64,000 nt of DNA from Desulfamplus sp. (GCA_015232455.1 JADFZQ010000012.1:1-64000), one strand, 5' to 3'. Shown: positions 46,769-55,875, counted from the first letter of the stretch. Numbers and translations are program-made. The notes: generated from the sequence alone by a model not told the origin.

Positions 46769-47227
46769 ATGAAAAGAGGAATGGTTGAGTTTTATGTTGG
46801 AATTTTTATGATTATTGGTATTGCATGTTCTTCCTACCTTATTATTGAGCTTGGTGGTGCAAGAGTTATAACTACTAATGATTACAGACTTTATGCCTAT
46901 TTTAGCTCTGTTGCTGGTTTAAAAAAAGGGGCTGGCGTTGAGATGGCAGGAGTCGAAATTGGTAATGTTGTTTCAATAACATTGGATACTGAAAGATTAC
47001 TTGCAAAAGTTGAACTTGGAATCCATGAAAATATCAAATTAGCTGAAGATGTAATGGCATCAGTTAAAACTTCAGGAGTTATCGGAGATAAATATATTAA
47101 TCTTTCCCCTGGAGGTTCTGAAACTATGCTTGAATCAGGTGAGACTATTTTTAATACAGAATCAGCTATTGATATTGAAGCGTTAGTAAGTAAATATATT
47201 TTTGAGAAAGAGGAGAAAAAAGAATGA
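46769..47227 (+). CDS. mlaD: MlaD-type MCE domain protein
   Basis: 152 residues. One N-terminal membrane helix (about 8-28), then the MCE domain: YRLYAYFSSVAGLKKGAGVEMAGVEIGNVVSITLD, AKVELGIHENIKL and VKTSGVIGDKYINLSPGG. It binds phospholipid in the periplasm as a hexameric ring around the MlaE channel. Its stop overlaps the mlaC start by 4 nt (ATGA), showing translational coupling. Confidence 0.94.
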   Translation: MKRGMVEFYVGIFMIIGIACSSYLIIELGGARVITTNDYRLYAYFSSVAGLKKGAGVEMAGVEIGNVVSITLDTERLLAKVELGIHENIKLAEDVMASVKTSGVIGDKYINLSPGGSETMLESGETIFNTESAIDIEALVSKYIFEKEEKKE

Positions 47228-47868
47228 ATAAAGTATCAAAAAACAACAGTCTATTAGCTGCTTTTAGCATTATCTCAATAACCATAATTCTATTATGCCC
47301 GTCAATTATAATATCAGCAGATTTAGCACCAGAGATTGAGCTGAGAAACGGGGTAAATGCAATTGTAGATACGCTAAACGATCCAGCGTTTGCAGGAGTA
47401 GAACAAAAAGAGGCAAAAAAAGAGGCTTTGTTTAGTAAAGCTGAATCAATTTTTGATTTTAATGAATTTTCTAAAGGGGCACTTGGAAGTAATTGGCAAC
47501 GTTTTTCAAAGAGTCAGCAAAGTGAATTTTCTAAATATTTTGCACGTCTAATTGCAAACACATATCTTGAGAAAATTGATGATGAAAATTTTCAGGATTT
47601 AAAAATTACTTACCTAAAAACCGAAATGCTTGACTCTACAAAGTCTGGTATTGAGCGAGCTGATATTCAATCAGAGGTATTTCACGATAAAATTACTACT
47701 CCTGTCCATTATAGAATGATGAAGAAAAAAGGAGGACGTTGGAAAATTTACGATGTAAAAATAGAGGGTGTAAGCTTAGTTGGCAACTATAGAGAACAAT
47801 ACAGAACAAGATTTAACGATTCACCAGACAAAATAATCAATGAAATAAAGGAGAAAATTGAGAAATGA
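47224..47868 (+). CDS. mlaC: MlaC-type periplasmic lipid-binding protein
   Basis: 214 residues. A signal peptide (about 1-37, ending IISAD) precedes the MlaC/Ttg2D domain: FDFNEFSKGALGSNWQRFSKSQQSEFSKYFARLIANTYLEKI and VHYRMMKKKGGRWKIYDVKIEGVSLVGNYREQYR. It carries phospholipid between MlaA at the outer membrane and MlaD. It overlaps both its neighbours by 4 nt. Confidence 0.93.
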   Translation: MNKVSKNNSLLAAFSIISITIILLCPSIIISADLAPEIELRNGVNAIVDTLNDPAFAGVEQKEAKKEALFSKAESIFDFNEFSKGALGSNWQRFSKSQQSEFSKYFARLIANTYLEKIDDENFQDLKITYLKTEMLDSTKSGIERADIQSEVFHDKITTPVHYRMMKKKGGRWKIYDVKIEGVSLVGNYREQYRTRFNDSPDKIINEIKEKIEK

Positions 47869-48641
47869 TCTCACAAGGTAAAAATGATCTAATAAGATAT
47901 TTAAAGCAGAGATTATATATAAATTGGCTTTTTATTTCGTTTGTTCTGTTTACAATATTTTGCACAAACTCTTTTGCTGGTAGTGAACCTTTAGATAATG
48001 AACTTTATGGAGATGAATATGTAAAATCAGATGCACAATCTGTATCTGATCCTCTGTATTGGTTTAATTATGCAATGTTCTCATTTAACGATAGACTATA
48101 TTTTTGGGTATTAAAACCCGTTGCTCAAGGGTATAAATTTATAGCACCTACCAAACTTAGAAATGGTTTGCAAAATTTTTTTCAAAACGCTCTTTTTCCA
48201 GTTAGGTTTGTTAATAATATTTTACAAGGTAAAGGAGAACAAGCTCTTTTGGAAGCTCAAAGTTTTGTAATTAATACAGTTGGAGGAGGATTAGGATTTG
48301 CAACACCTTCAGATTATGTATTTGGAATTAAAAATTACGAAGAAGATATGGGACAGACATTAGGACGATATTCTTTAAAAGAGGGTTTTTATCTGGTTCT
48401 CCCTTTAATAGGTCCATCAACATTGAGAGATACAGTTGGATTTGCTGGAGATTTTTTTCTCTCACCTACAAGCTATATTGAATCTGCTGAACTTGCTGCG
48501 GGAATCGGAGCTTTAGAGCAGGTTAATGCAATCTCTTTTAGAATTGGAGATTACGAAGCTCTTAAAAAGGCTGCTTTAGACCCTTATATTGCACTAAAAG
48601 ATGCTTATATCCAAATGAGAAGAAAACAGGTTAGTGAGTAG
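47865..48641 (+). CDS. mlaA: MlaA/VacJ family protein
   Basis: 258 residues. Family blocks: DPLYWFNYAMFSFNDRLYFWVLKPVAQGYK, RNGLQNFFQNALFPVRFVNNILQGKGEQALLEAQSFVINTVGGGLGF, EDMGQTLGRYSLKEGFYLVLPLIGPSTLRDTVG. It sits in the outer membrane and removes misplaced phospholipid. The leader ends ...FTIFCTNSFAGSEP; the Cys is not in a good lipobox, so it may be cleaved as an ordinary secreted protein, unlike the E. coli lipoprotein. The upstream overlap with mlaC is 4 nt. Confidence 0.92.
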   Translation: MISQGKNDLIRYLKQRLYINWLFISFVLFTIFCTNSFAGSEPLDNELYGDEYVKSDAQSVSDPLYWFNYAMFSFNDRLYFWVLKPVAQGYKFIAPTKLRNGLQNFFQNALFPVRFVNNILQGKGEQALLEAQSFVINTVGGGLGFATPSDYVFGIKNYEEDMGQTLGRYSLKEGFYLVLPLIGPSTLRDTVGFAGDFFLSPTSYIESAELAAGIGALEQVNAISFRIGDYEALKKAALDPYIALKDAYIQMRRKQVSE

Positions 48642-48681
48642 TCTTACTTACTATTTTATAAAAGAGAAGCAAATAGATATT

Positions 48682-49140
48682 CTATTTTACTTTAAAATTT
48701 GCACTTATTTTAAAGACATCTGTAGCTGGAAGGTTTAAAATATCATCAACTCCTGTTTTTTTTGATATTTCTTTAAGGTTCTTTTCGATAATATTCATAG
48801 ATTCAGCTATAAACGTAAACCATATATTATATCTATGGCTTCTCATATAATTATGTGTAACTCCAGAATATTTATTAACTACGGTTATAAATATTTCCAA
48901 CTTGTCGTCAGGCACTGATGCTGCACAGAGTGTGCTGAAAAAACCAAGTTTGTATGGTCCAAAATTTCCTCCAATACGTCTTATAATCCCATCGTTTTTC
49001 ATTTTTATAAGTCTTTCGAGCAACTCATCTTCAGAAATACCAAGCTCTTGAGATATTAATTTGTATGGATTAGGAGCAATAGGGAAAGAGGTCTGCATCC
49101 TGTTAAGGATGTTCTTATCTGTATCATCAATTTGAATCAT
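48682..49140 (-). CDS. Siroheme decarboxylase subunit (AhbA/AhbB-like, Lrp/AsnC fold)
   Basis: 152 residues. An N-terminal winged-helix region (DDTDKNILNRMQTSFPIAPNPYKLISQELGISEDELLERLIKMKNDGIIRRIGGNFGPYKLGF) and a ferredoxin-like AsnC domain (GVTHNYMRSHRYNIWFTFIAES) match the AhbA/AhbB proteins, which decarboxylate siroheme in the alternative heme route used by sulfate reducers and archaea. The conserved THNYxRxHxYNxWFT block is the strongest sign. A plain transcription regulator of the Lrp family is less likely. The second subunit is not in the window, so A versus B cannot be assigned. Confidence 0.82.
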   Translation of the reverse strand: MIQIDDTDKNILNRMQTSFPIAPNPYKLISQELGISEDELLERLIKMKNDGIIRRIGGNFGPYKLGFFSTLCAASVPDDKLEIFITVVNKYSGVTHNYMRSHRYNIWFTFIAESMNIIEKNLKEISKKTGVDDILNLPATDVFKISANFKVK

Positions 49141-49397
49141 AATGTTATCTCCTAAAAGGATAAATCTTCTTTCATAAAAGGCGAATCGGTTGATCCTTAC
49201 AAATATTTAGAGTCTAAAAAAGCCATAGGTGAAAAAAATTTTATTCATACCGTTTATTTTTATAGTTAAAGAATAAATTCAATAATATATTTTATTGCAT
49301 AGTGGTTAAGTCTGATGTGAGTGAAAGAATAAATTTTTTATGCACAATAAAAGGGTAAAAGAGGATGGGGTGGGTTAATTTTTCATTGATTTTATTA

Positions 49398-49472
49398 TGG
49401 AGGCGGCTTCCAGATTTGAACTGGAGAATAACGGCTTTGCAGGCCGTCGCCTTACCGCTTGGCCAAGCCGCC
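49398..49472 (-). tRNA. tRNA-Cys (GCA)
   Basis: On the minus strand it begins GGCGGCTTGGCCAAGCGG, has anticodon loop CTGCAAA (GCA), T-loop GTTCAAATC and an encoded CCA end. The acceptor stem GGCGGCT/AGCCGCC pairs fully. It lies 11 nt downstream of tRNA-Gly in one transcript. Confidence 0.97.
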
Positions 49473-49483
49473 TTTTTAGTATC

Positions 49484-49558
49484 TGGAGCGGGAAACGGGA
49501 TTTGAACCCGCGACTTCGACCTTGGCAAGGTCGCACTCTACCACTGAGTTATTCCCGC
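49484..49558 (-). tRNA. tRNA-Gly (GCC)
   Basis: On the minus strand it begins GCGGGAATAACTCAGTGG, with anticodon loop TTGCCAA (GCC), T-loop GTTCAAATC and an encoded CCA end. The acceptor stem GCGGGAA/TTCCCGC pairs fully. Confidence 0.97.
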
Positions 49559-49574
49559 TCAGAAAAGTATCTAA

Positions 49575-49603
49575 TAAATATACCTACCTCACTATTTTGT
49601 CAA
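49575..49603 (-). promoter_or_regulatory. Sigma70 promoter of the tRNA pair
   Basis: On the minus strand TTGACA, a 17-nt spacer and TATTTA lie about 16 nt upstream of the tRNA-Gly 5' end, exactly where a promoter should be. Confidence 0.75.
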
Positions 49604-49683
49604 CAATTAATATCAGGATCAAGTCAATTAAACCACTTGAATAATACTGCCACCACCCTAATAGCTTGGCTACGTTGTGCCAC

Positions 49684-50196
49684 CTATTGCTTATTTCGTT
49701 CAAGTAGATTTATCTCTTCTGATGTAAGAACCTTATCAATATCAAGAAGTATTTTAACTCCTCCTTCTAATTTTGCCATCCCAAGAATATATTCAGAATC
49801 GAGACTTGTGCCAAATGAGGGAGAATCTTCAATATTTTCTCCTTTTATATTTAAAACTTCAGAAACAGAATCTACAACTATCCCAATAACCATCTCACCA
49901 TAACTTGCTGTTATTTCAACAACAATAATGCAAGTTCTCTCTGTGTATTCACTCTCTGGTATTGAAAAACGAAGTCTTAAATCAATTACAGGAATAACCT
50001 TGCCTCTAAGATTGATAACGCCTTTAACAAAATTTGGAGTTCTTGGCACAGATGTTATCGGCATCATTCCAATAATCTCTTTTACCTGCAATATCCCTAT
50101 TCCATATTCCTCACGAGCTAAAGAAAAAGTAAGATATTTTCCTTCTCTATCATTAGAATTAATGTTTAATTTCTCTTTTTCTAATCTTTTTTCCAT
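49684..50196 (-). CDS. cheW: CheW-type chemotaxis coupling protein
   Basis: 170 residues forming a single CheW domain: YLTFSLAREEYGIGILQVKEIIGMMPITSVPRTPNFVKGVINLRGKVIPVIDLRLRF, then IVVEITASYGEMVIGIVVDSVSEVLNI. It links receptors to a CheA kinase, which is not in the window. It follows the repeat protein at 50279-52051 by 82 nt on the same strand and could be co-transcribed with it. Confidence 0.93.
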   Translation of the reverse strand: MEKRLEKEKLNINSNDREGKYLTFSLAREEYGIGILQVKEIIGMMPITSVPRTPNFVKGVINLRGKVIPVIDLRLRFSIPESEYTERTCIIVVEITASYGEMVIGIVVDSVSEVLNIKGENIEDSPSFGTSLDSEYILGMAKLEGGVKILLDIDKVLTSEEINLLERNKQ

Positions 50197-50278
50197 TTAT
50201 TTTTTCCCCTAAATTTGTATTTTGGTTGCTATCTTTCAATTTATTAAAACTTCGCATCTTACGGAACCAAAGTTGATG

Positions 50279-52048
50279 TTACTTCTCGGCAGCCTCTATA
50301 AATGTATATATTTTAGCAATCATCTTGGTTGTCCATCTGTTCTTACCTGATAGAGGTTTTATCTCTTCGTTGTTCAAAATTTCAGTAGTCTGCTCTACAG
50401 TATGCCCATCTTTTCTTAGCTTTATAATAATATTGATAACTTCAGTTTTATATTGTTCAAAATTCTTCTCAAGTGATGCTTTAGGTTTATCAATCTTAAG
50501 TGGATGAAATGGTTCATTTTCTCTTTCAATAAGAGCTGACAGATCGCTCATAATATCGTCTTGATTTATAGTATCATTTCGTTTATCATCTGAAATAAGC
50601 GACATGAGATCATCAACATCGCTGTCTAAAACAGCGGGCTTAAGGCTGCTCACATCTTCATCAATAAGAGCTGATAGATCGTCCATAATGTCTTTTTCTT
50701 TAAAATTATTATCCAAAAACAGATTATTAGATGAACTATGTGGGTCATTATCAATAAGTGACATAAGATCATCAACATCACTATCCAGTATCTCTGGCTT
50801 TATATCATTATGACGCTCATCTTGATCTTCAATGAGTAAGGATAGATTATCTAATGTTTCGTCTTGATCTTCAATGAGTGCAGATAAGTCGTCTATCTCA
50901 TTATCTTTATAATCTCCTTCATCCTCAATAAGTTCGGATAGGTCGTCTATCTCATTATCTTTATAATCTCCTTCATCCTCAATGAGTGCAGATAAGTCGT
51001 CTATCTCATTATCTTTATAATCTCCTTCATCCTCAATAAGTTCGGACAGGTCGTCTATCTCATTATCTTTATAATCTCCTTCATCCTCAATGAGTGCAGA
51101 TAAGTCGTCTATCTCATTATCTTTATAATCTCCTTCATCCTCAATGAGTGCAGATAAGTCGTCTATCTCATTATCTTTATAATCCCCTTCATCCTCAATG
51201 AGTTCGGATAGGTCGTCTATTTCATTATTTAGGGTATCTTCGAGATCGTTAGTAATATAAGGTGAGTTGGGAATCTCTTCGTCTTGAACTTGAAGCGTAT
51301 CAGACATTTGTTCGGAAGCAGGTTTAGTAGCAGATTGTGATTCAGAGAAGATATTGCCAAGAGGTAATGCTTTAAGGAAATCTGCTGATATGTTTTTAAT
51401 TGCATCTGCAATGTTATTCATTGCATTGGCTTTATGTTGCTCTGCATCAGCACGCTTTCCAAGGGCGTAAGCTTTCTGCTGTTCGGCTTCTGCTTTTATC
51501 TTTTCAGCTTCGGCTTTCTGCATCTCAGCCTGAGCTTTTTTCTCTTCAGCTTCGGCTTTACGTTCTTCTGCGGCTGCTTTTCGCTCCTGTGCAGCTATAA
51601 TCCTCTCTTGTTGGTTATAAAATTTTTCAAAAAGAGCAGAAATTAACTGTATGCTATCATTTACCTGTAACGATTGATTTATTGATCTTGAAGGGTCTGG
51701 AACATCTTGCATAACAGATTGAAGTGAGGGGATAAAAGAGTTTAAAGAGGGTGAGATAATCTGGCTTTGTTCGTTTTTTGTCTTGTCATCAAGAGCATTA
51801 TCAATCTCTGTTGGAAGCATACCTGAGTTAATCTTTTCTGAGATAAATTTCAAAGTATGCAAGGACTCTGGCTGGTATAATTTCTCTCCATCTTTATCAA
51901 TATATGACAACCATTTATTAAATCTGCTTAACCAGAACCTTACAGTTGCATTGCCAATATTTAGTTCTTTTGCCAACATTGATGGAGTCATTAAATTATT
52001 TGAAAACATTTTTATCCCTTGATGTTTATTTGTTGACGAATTATTCAT
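50279..52048 (-). CDS. MerR-like HTH protein with coiled coil and EIDDLSALIED repeats
   Basis: About 589 residues from the ATG at 52048; an in-frame TTG is at 52051. Domains in order: MerR-type helix-turn-helix (LAKELNIGNATVRFWLSRFNKWL, about 23-80); a long Ala/Glu/Lys coiled coil (about 150-215, AEAEKIKAEAEQQKA pattern); an acidic region (about 260-500) with seven NEIDDLS[AE]LIED units, six of them followed by EGDYKD, and five degenerate copies (such as DDLMSLIDND, SDLSALIERE); and a C-terminal recombinase-like helix-turn-helix (LRKDGHTVEQTTEILNNEEIKPLSGKNRWTTKMIAKIY). The repeated motif resembles the EIDALL peptide by which FliM binds CheY. With cheW next door, a signalling scaffold is a reasonable but untested idea. 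Confidence 0.65.
   Translation of the reverse strand: MNNSSTNKHQGIKMFSNNLMTPSMLAKELNIGNATVRFWLSRFNKWLSYIDKDGEKLYQPESLHTLKFISEKINSGMLPTEIDNALDDKTKNEQSQIISPSLNSFIPSLQSVMQDVPDPSRSINQSLQVNDSIQLISALFEKFYNQQERIIAAQERKAAAEERKAEAEEKKAQAEMQKAEAEKIKAEAEQQKAYALGKRADAEQHKANAMNNIADAIKNISADFLKALPLGNIFSESQSATKPASEQMSDTLQVQDEEIPNSPYITNDLEDTLNNEIDDLSELIEDEGDYKDNEIDDLSALIEDEGDYKDNEIDDLSALIEDEGDYKDNEIDDLSELIEDEGDYKDNEIDDLSALIEDEGDYKDNEIDDLSELIEDEGDYKDNEIDDLSALIEDQDETLDNLSLLIEDQDERHNDIKPEILDSDVDDLMSLIDNDPHSSSNNLFLDNNFKEKDIMDDLSALIDEDVSSLKPAVLDSDVDDLMSLISDDKRNDTINQDDIMSDLSALIERENEPFHPLKIDKPKASLEKNFEQYKTEVINIIIKLRKDGHTVEQTTEILNNEEIKPLSGKNRWTTKMIAKIYTFIEAAEK
50869..51233 (-). repeat. In-frame 54-nt tandem repeat, about 6.7 copies
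   Basis: The unit encodes NEIDDLS[AE]LIEDEGDYKD. Copies are nearly identical in DNA and differ mainly at the Ala/Glu codon, in the order E-A-A-E-A-E-A from the N-terminus, which suggests recent duplication. It lies inside the MerR-like protein gene. Confidence 0.93.
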
Positions 52049-52107
52049 CAACTCATATCAAAAACCATAAATACAGTCAAAACTTCTGGAAAATAATTTT
52101 TATCCGT

Positions 52108-52136
52108 TTGACACTGTAATATGTGGTTGATATAGA
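52108..52136 (+). promoter_or_regulatory. Sigma70-like promoter for prkA
   Basis: TTGACA, a 17-nt spacer, then TATAGA, about 118 nt before the prkA ATG and in the gap divergent from the repeat protein. Confidence 0.6.
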
Positions 52137-52253
52137 TAACTACATTATAAAAATATAGTTAAAAAAACAGTAATAATATTAAAATCATACTTTATCTTAA
52201 AAAAATAGATATAACGCTAACTAATAGTAGCATCTTTGATGCAAGGAGGACAA

Positions 52254-54317
52254 ATGGGTGAAAATAATGATCCAAAATCTCTTTTAAATCATATTGATTC
52301 TGTAAAAAAAGGCAAAAGAACATTTGAAGATGCTTTTCAAGGTGTTGCAAGAATGATCCTTGAATCAGGCGTTGAGAAGATCAATGTCAAAGGCAGAACT
52401 ACATACCAATTTGGTCTATTCAGTAAAGGAAAAAAACACCTTGTTGGAATGTATGATGAGATAAACAGTTTTGTCTCTTTTGTTAAAGATGCTTCAGAAG
52501 GCGGCTCATCAAGGGAGATGGCTTTTGTTCTTGTTGGTGAACCTGGAAACGGAAAAACTTTTTTTGTTGATTATCTTTGCGATGCGTACAGAAATTTTCT
52601 CTCAAGACAGGAGAATAAAAAATATAGCTTTAGGTTCAAAAAATTAGATGAAATTGAAGGATACGGCAAGATAAAGGTTATTGAATCTCAAACTTATGAA
52701 GATCCAATGATTCTTGCAATGAATATCATGGAGACTAAAGCTCAATCAAAAGAGTATTTGGCTAAACAGTTTAAATTTTCTGAAAAAGAGATTGACAGCC
52801 TTTTTGCCCTTTATCGTCCACTTGGAGCTTGTTCTGCCTATATTTGGAATCAGATAAGAGAGTATTGCGAAAATGATATTGAAAAGATGCTGTCATTTAC
52901 TGAAATTACTCAAGTGCCGCTTACAGAAAGTCTTGGAACAATTACAGGCAAATATCCTGCGAAAGATAAAATTACATCATCTGCTGTTGATCTTCTTGGT
53001 GAGGAATCGATTCAGAGGCTCTTGCATATTACAGATACCAATAACCCCTACCGTTTTGATTTGCGGCGTGGTGCTTTGGCAAGAGTTGCTGGCGGTGGTA
53101 TCCATTTTAGCGATGAGATTTACAAAAACAAAAAAGACCTTGTGCAGGTCTATTTAGGAGTAATTCAAAATAGAACCATTGAGATTGACGGATATAAATG
53201 GCCCATTGACACATTGATTATTGCGACAAGTAATAACTCTGAGTTTAATACATTTTTGGCTGAAAAAGAGGAAGCACCAATTGTTGACCGCTGCCGTATA
53301 TGTTATGTGGCACACAACACTGACTACAAACTCCAAAAAGAGTTGACAGGTTATGCCATTGGAAATGATGCCAAAAGCACGATTAACCGCGAAAAACTCC
53401 ATCAAGACCCAAATCTAAATTATGCTGCTTCTGTCGGTGTTGTTCTAACACGCCTCCCAAGATCAGAAAAATTAACCCCGGTTGAGACAATGAAGCTATC
53501 TGCTGGTGAAGTTGCTGGTGAAAAGAGCCTTAAAACACTTGGGGAGTTGATTGATACCCTTAATCAAGATACTGACATTACCAGAAGATTTGGACAAAAA
53601 GGTCTTGGTCAGAGAAATCTTGGAAGAGCGATTCAGTTATTGCTTGAAAGTTCTGAAACCAATGAAGGCAACTGTATGTTTGCACTTGATATTTTCAAAA
53701 CTCTTGAAACAGTGGTTCTTGATTATGTTACTGATTCAGGTGATCGGGCAAAATTTATGGAAGATTTAAAAACAGCACGCGGACTTTATCGCGAAAGAAT
53801 TATGACTGAAATCTTTAACGCTTATATGGACGAACCTCTTGCAATCAAAAAAGATGTTATGAACTATGTTAATATGATTATTGGAATTGATGCAGAACAT
53901 CTTGGAGCTGATATGATGTGGAAATATAAAGACCCGCAATCAGGTGAACTAAAAGCTATGAAGATCGATGAACGGTATATTAAAAATGTTGAAGATCGGC
54001 TTGGGCTTAAGACTGAAGAGCAAAGATCGTCATTTAGAAATACCATCAGAAAGATATATGGGCAAAAACTCTCTCTTGATCCAAATTATGACTTTATGGA
54101 TAATTTAGAACTGGTAAAGGCAATCACTGATGTGAGGCTCAAATCTGACATTGCTGGTGCTGGAAGTCTTGTAGGTGCCCTTGCAAATCGTACAAACGAA
54201 GAGAACCAAAAACTCCACGATAGAATGATAAACACCATGATTAACAAACTTGGTTACTGCAACACCTGTTCTCAAAAGACCATTGAATATTTCTGTAGTC
54301 AGGAAGATGATAAATAG
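52254..54317 (+). CDS. prkA: PrkA/YeaG-type serine protein kinase (AAA)
   Basis: 687 residues from the ATG at 52254; upstream TTG/ATG codons at 52236-52241 are rejected because AAGGAGG lies inside that extension. The AAA domain (about 60-390) has the P-loop GEPGNGKTFF near residue 95, FSDEIYKNKK and IATSNNSEF. The C-terminal kinase-like domain includes TETNEGNCMF-type helices and DPNYDFMDNLELVKAI. The C-terminus has CNTCSQ...C, three Cys near the end. PrkA proteins phosphorylate serine and act with YeaH under starvation and other stress. YeaH follows; the usual third partner, SpoVR, is absent. Confidence 0.93.
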   Translation: MGENNDPKSLLNHIDSVKKGKRTFEDAFQGVARMILESGVEKINVKGRTTYQFGLFSKGKKHLVGMYDEINSFVSFVKDASEGGSSREMAFVLVGEPGNGKTFFVDYLCDAYRNFLSRQENKKYSFRFKKLDEIEGYGKIKVIESQTYEDPMILAMNIMETKAQSKEYLAKQFKFSEKEIDSLFALYRPLGACSAYIWNQIREYCENDIEKMLSFTEITQVPLTESLGTITGKYPAKDKITSSAVDLLGEESIQRLLHITDTNNPYRFDLRRGALARVAGGGIHFSDEIYKNKKDLVQVYLGVIQNRTIEIDGYKWPIDTLIIATSNNSEFNTFLAEKEEAPIVDRCRICYVAHNTDYKLQKELTGYAIGNDAKSTINREKLHQDPNLNYAASVGVVLTRLPRSEKLTPVETMKLSAGEVAGEKSLKTLGELIDTLNQDTDITRRFGQKGLGQRNLGRAIQLLLESSETNEGNCMFALDIFKTLETVVLDYVTDSGDRAKFMEDLKTARGLYRERIMTEIFNAYMDEPLAIKKDVMNYVNMIIGIDAEHLGADMMWKYKDPQSGELKAMKIDERYIKNVEDRLGLKTEEQRSSFRNTIRKIYGQKLSLDPNYDFMDNLELVKAITDVRLKSDIAGAGSLVGALANRTNEENQKLHDRMINTMINKLGYCNTCSQKTIEYFCSQEDDK

Positions 54318-54378
54318 TAGTCATCAGAGTCAGATGGAGGATAAATAATGGTTAGCCAAGTTAGGAGGTCTATAAATC

Positions 54379-55560
54379 ATGATAACTCTTGATGAACTTT
54401 TAGAAAAGGACAAGAAGCGTGAAGAGGACGGATTTAAACGCAAGATTCGTATTGGTCGCATTGTCAAGCCTGTCAGAGGTGGTGGAAAGGAAAAAATTGT
54501 AGTTGTTCCAACAACTGTTGAGGAAAAATTTGTCCACGATGAAATTCAGCTTGGCACAGAAGATGGAGAAGGTGAACCAAACGGTGGCACAGGTGATGGC
54601 GAAGAGGGTGATATAATAGGAGAAGAGAAAATTCGTCCATCTGAAGGAGAGGGCGAAGGACAGGGTCAGGGTGATGGAGAGGGACCTGGTCAAGGTTCAG
54701 GTGGTGAGCATGAATTTGAATCAAATGCCTATGAACTTGGTAAAGTTCTTTCTCAAGACTTTGAGCTTCCAAACCTTGTTGACAAAGGTGGAAAGCGAAC
54801 TCTTGTAAAATTTACCTATGAGATGACAGATAAGCACAGAGGTTTTGGTCAGATTCTTGATAAAAAAGCCACGTTACGCCGTATTGTTGAGACCAATATA
54901 AGTCTTGGCAATATTCCTGATGTATCTGAAATTGACAGTGCCTCATTTATTGTCTCTCCTTCTGATATGATATACAGGATACTTTCAAGAGAAAAACTAT
55001 ATGAATCTCAAGCACTTATCTTTTTCCTTAGAGATTATTCAGGCTCAATGAGCGGTAAACCTACTCAAACAGTAGTATCTCAGCATGTTATGCTTTATTC
55101 ATGGCTTTTGTATCAATATCATAAGCAAGTGGTTACCCGCTTTATTCTGCATGACACTGATGCTCGTGAAGTTGATGATTTTTATAAATATTACTCATAT
55201 AAAGTTGCAGGAGGGACAAAGGTTGCCGCAGCTTACAAAATGGTAAATACTCTTGTGGAAAAAGAAGGGCTTGCAAGAGATTATAATATCTATGTTTTTC
55301 ATGGCACTGATGGTGATGATTGGGATACACAAGGCAAGGAGGCTGTTGAAGAATTAAAAAAGATGATCACGTATTCATCACGCATTGGTATTACAGTTGC
55401 AAAACATAGTTACTCTAAATCAAAACCAACAGAGGTAGAAAATTATATAAAGGCATCGGGGCTACTTGAAAAACACCCAAATCATATACGAATGGATGTT
55501 ATGGACGAAGATGCAGAAGATGCAAGAATTATTCAAGGTATTAAAAATCTTATCTCTTAA
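54379..55560 (+). CDS. yeaH: YeaH-type DUF444 protein
   Basis: 393 residues, 61 nt after prkA, with TTAGGAGG upstream of the ATG. A basic N-terminus (RKIRIGRIVKPVRGGGKEK) is followed by a long Gly/Glu-rich linker (about 60-115, EGEGQGQGDGEGPGQG) and the DUF444 domain with a von Willebrand A-like MIDAS start, FFLRDYSGSMSGKPTQ (DxSxS), and FHGTDGDDWDTQGKEA. It works with the PrkA/YeaG kinase in stress responses; its molecular role is not settled. Confidence 0.92.
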   Translation: MITLDELLEKDKKREEDGFKRKIRIGRIVKPVRGGGKEKIVVVPTTVEEKFVHDEIQLGTEDGEGEPNGGTGDGEEGDIIGEEKIRPSEGEGEGQGQGDGEGPGQGSGGEHEFESNAYELGKVLSQDFELPNLVDKGGKRTLVKFTYEMTDKHRGFGQILDKKATLRRIVETNISLGNIPDVSEIDSASFIVSPSDMIYRILSREKLYESQALIFFLRDYSGSMSGKPTQTVVSQHVMLYSWLLYQYHKQVVTRFILHDTDAREVDDFYKYYSYKVAGGTKVAAAYKMVNTLVEKEGLARDYNIYVFHGTDGDDWDTQGKEAVEELKKMITYSSRIGITVAKHSYSKSKPTEVENYIKASGLLEKHPNHIRMDVMDEDAEDARIIQGIKNLIS

Positions 55561-55875
55561 ATATGCTTTATTACGCCAGATAAATAAAATTTAATTCTAA
55601 TACGCTTTGTAACTGCTTTTGTTATGTTTTCCACGAAATCTGTTATGATCAGTTTCATTTATCTGGAGACATAGACACGGCTTGAGAAATATATTGATAG
55701 AACTAAGTAGTAAGACCAAAAAGATTTTTTTCAACCAACAAATCTACATATTGACAAGAGTATCTGACTAAGATAATGTGAAAAATTATTAATTCTAAAA
55801 GATAAGACGGCAAGCTTACTTAATAGAGATACCTTAAAAAGGTAATTATTTTTTTAAACAGGAGGTAGTTTTATA
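55561..55875 (+). promoter_or_regulatory. Gene-free region with likely dsrC promoter
   Basis: 315 nt without an ORF. TTGACA at 55751-55756 is followed at about 15 nt by GATAAT (55772-55777), a good -35/-10 pair for the monocistronic dsrC about 100 nt downstream. Nothing else recognised. Confidence 0.5.

Noticed and set aside
49397..49903. 168-codon plus-strand reading frame across the tRNA genes
   Set aside because: It is antisense to two tRNAs and the cheW gene and has no recognisable domain or ribosome site.
50869..51233. Regular repeats that could suggest a CRISPR array
   Set aside because: The 54-nt units abut without spacers and keep one reading frame inside a long gene, so they are a coding tandem repeat.
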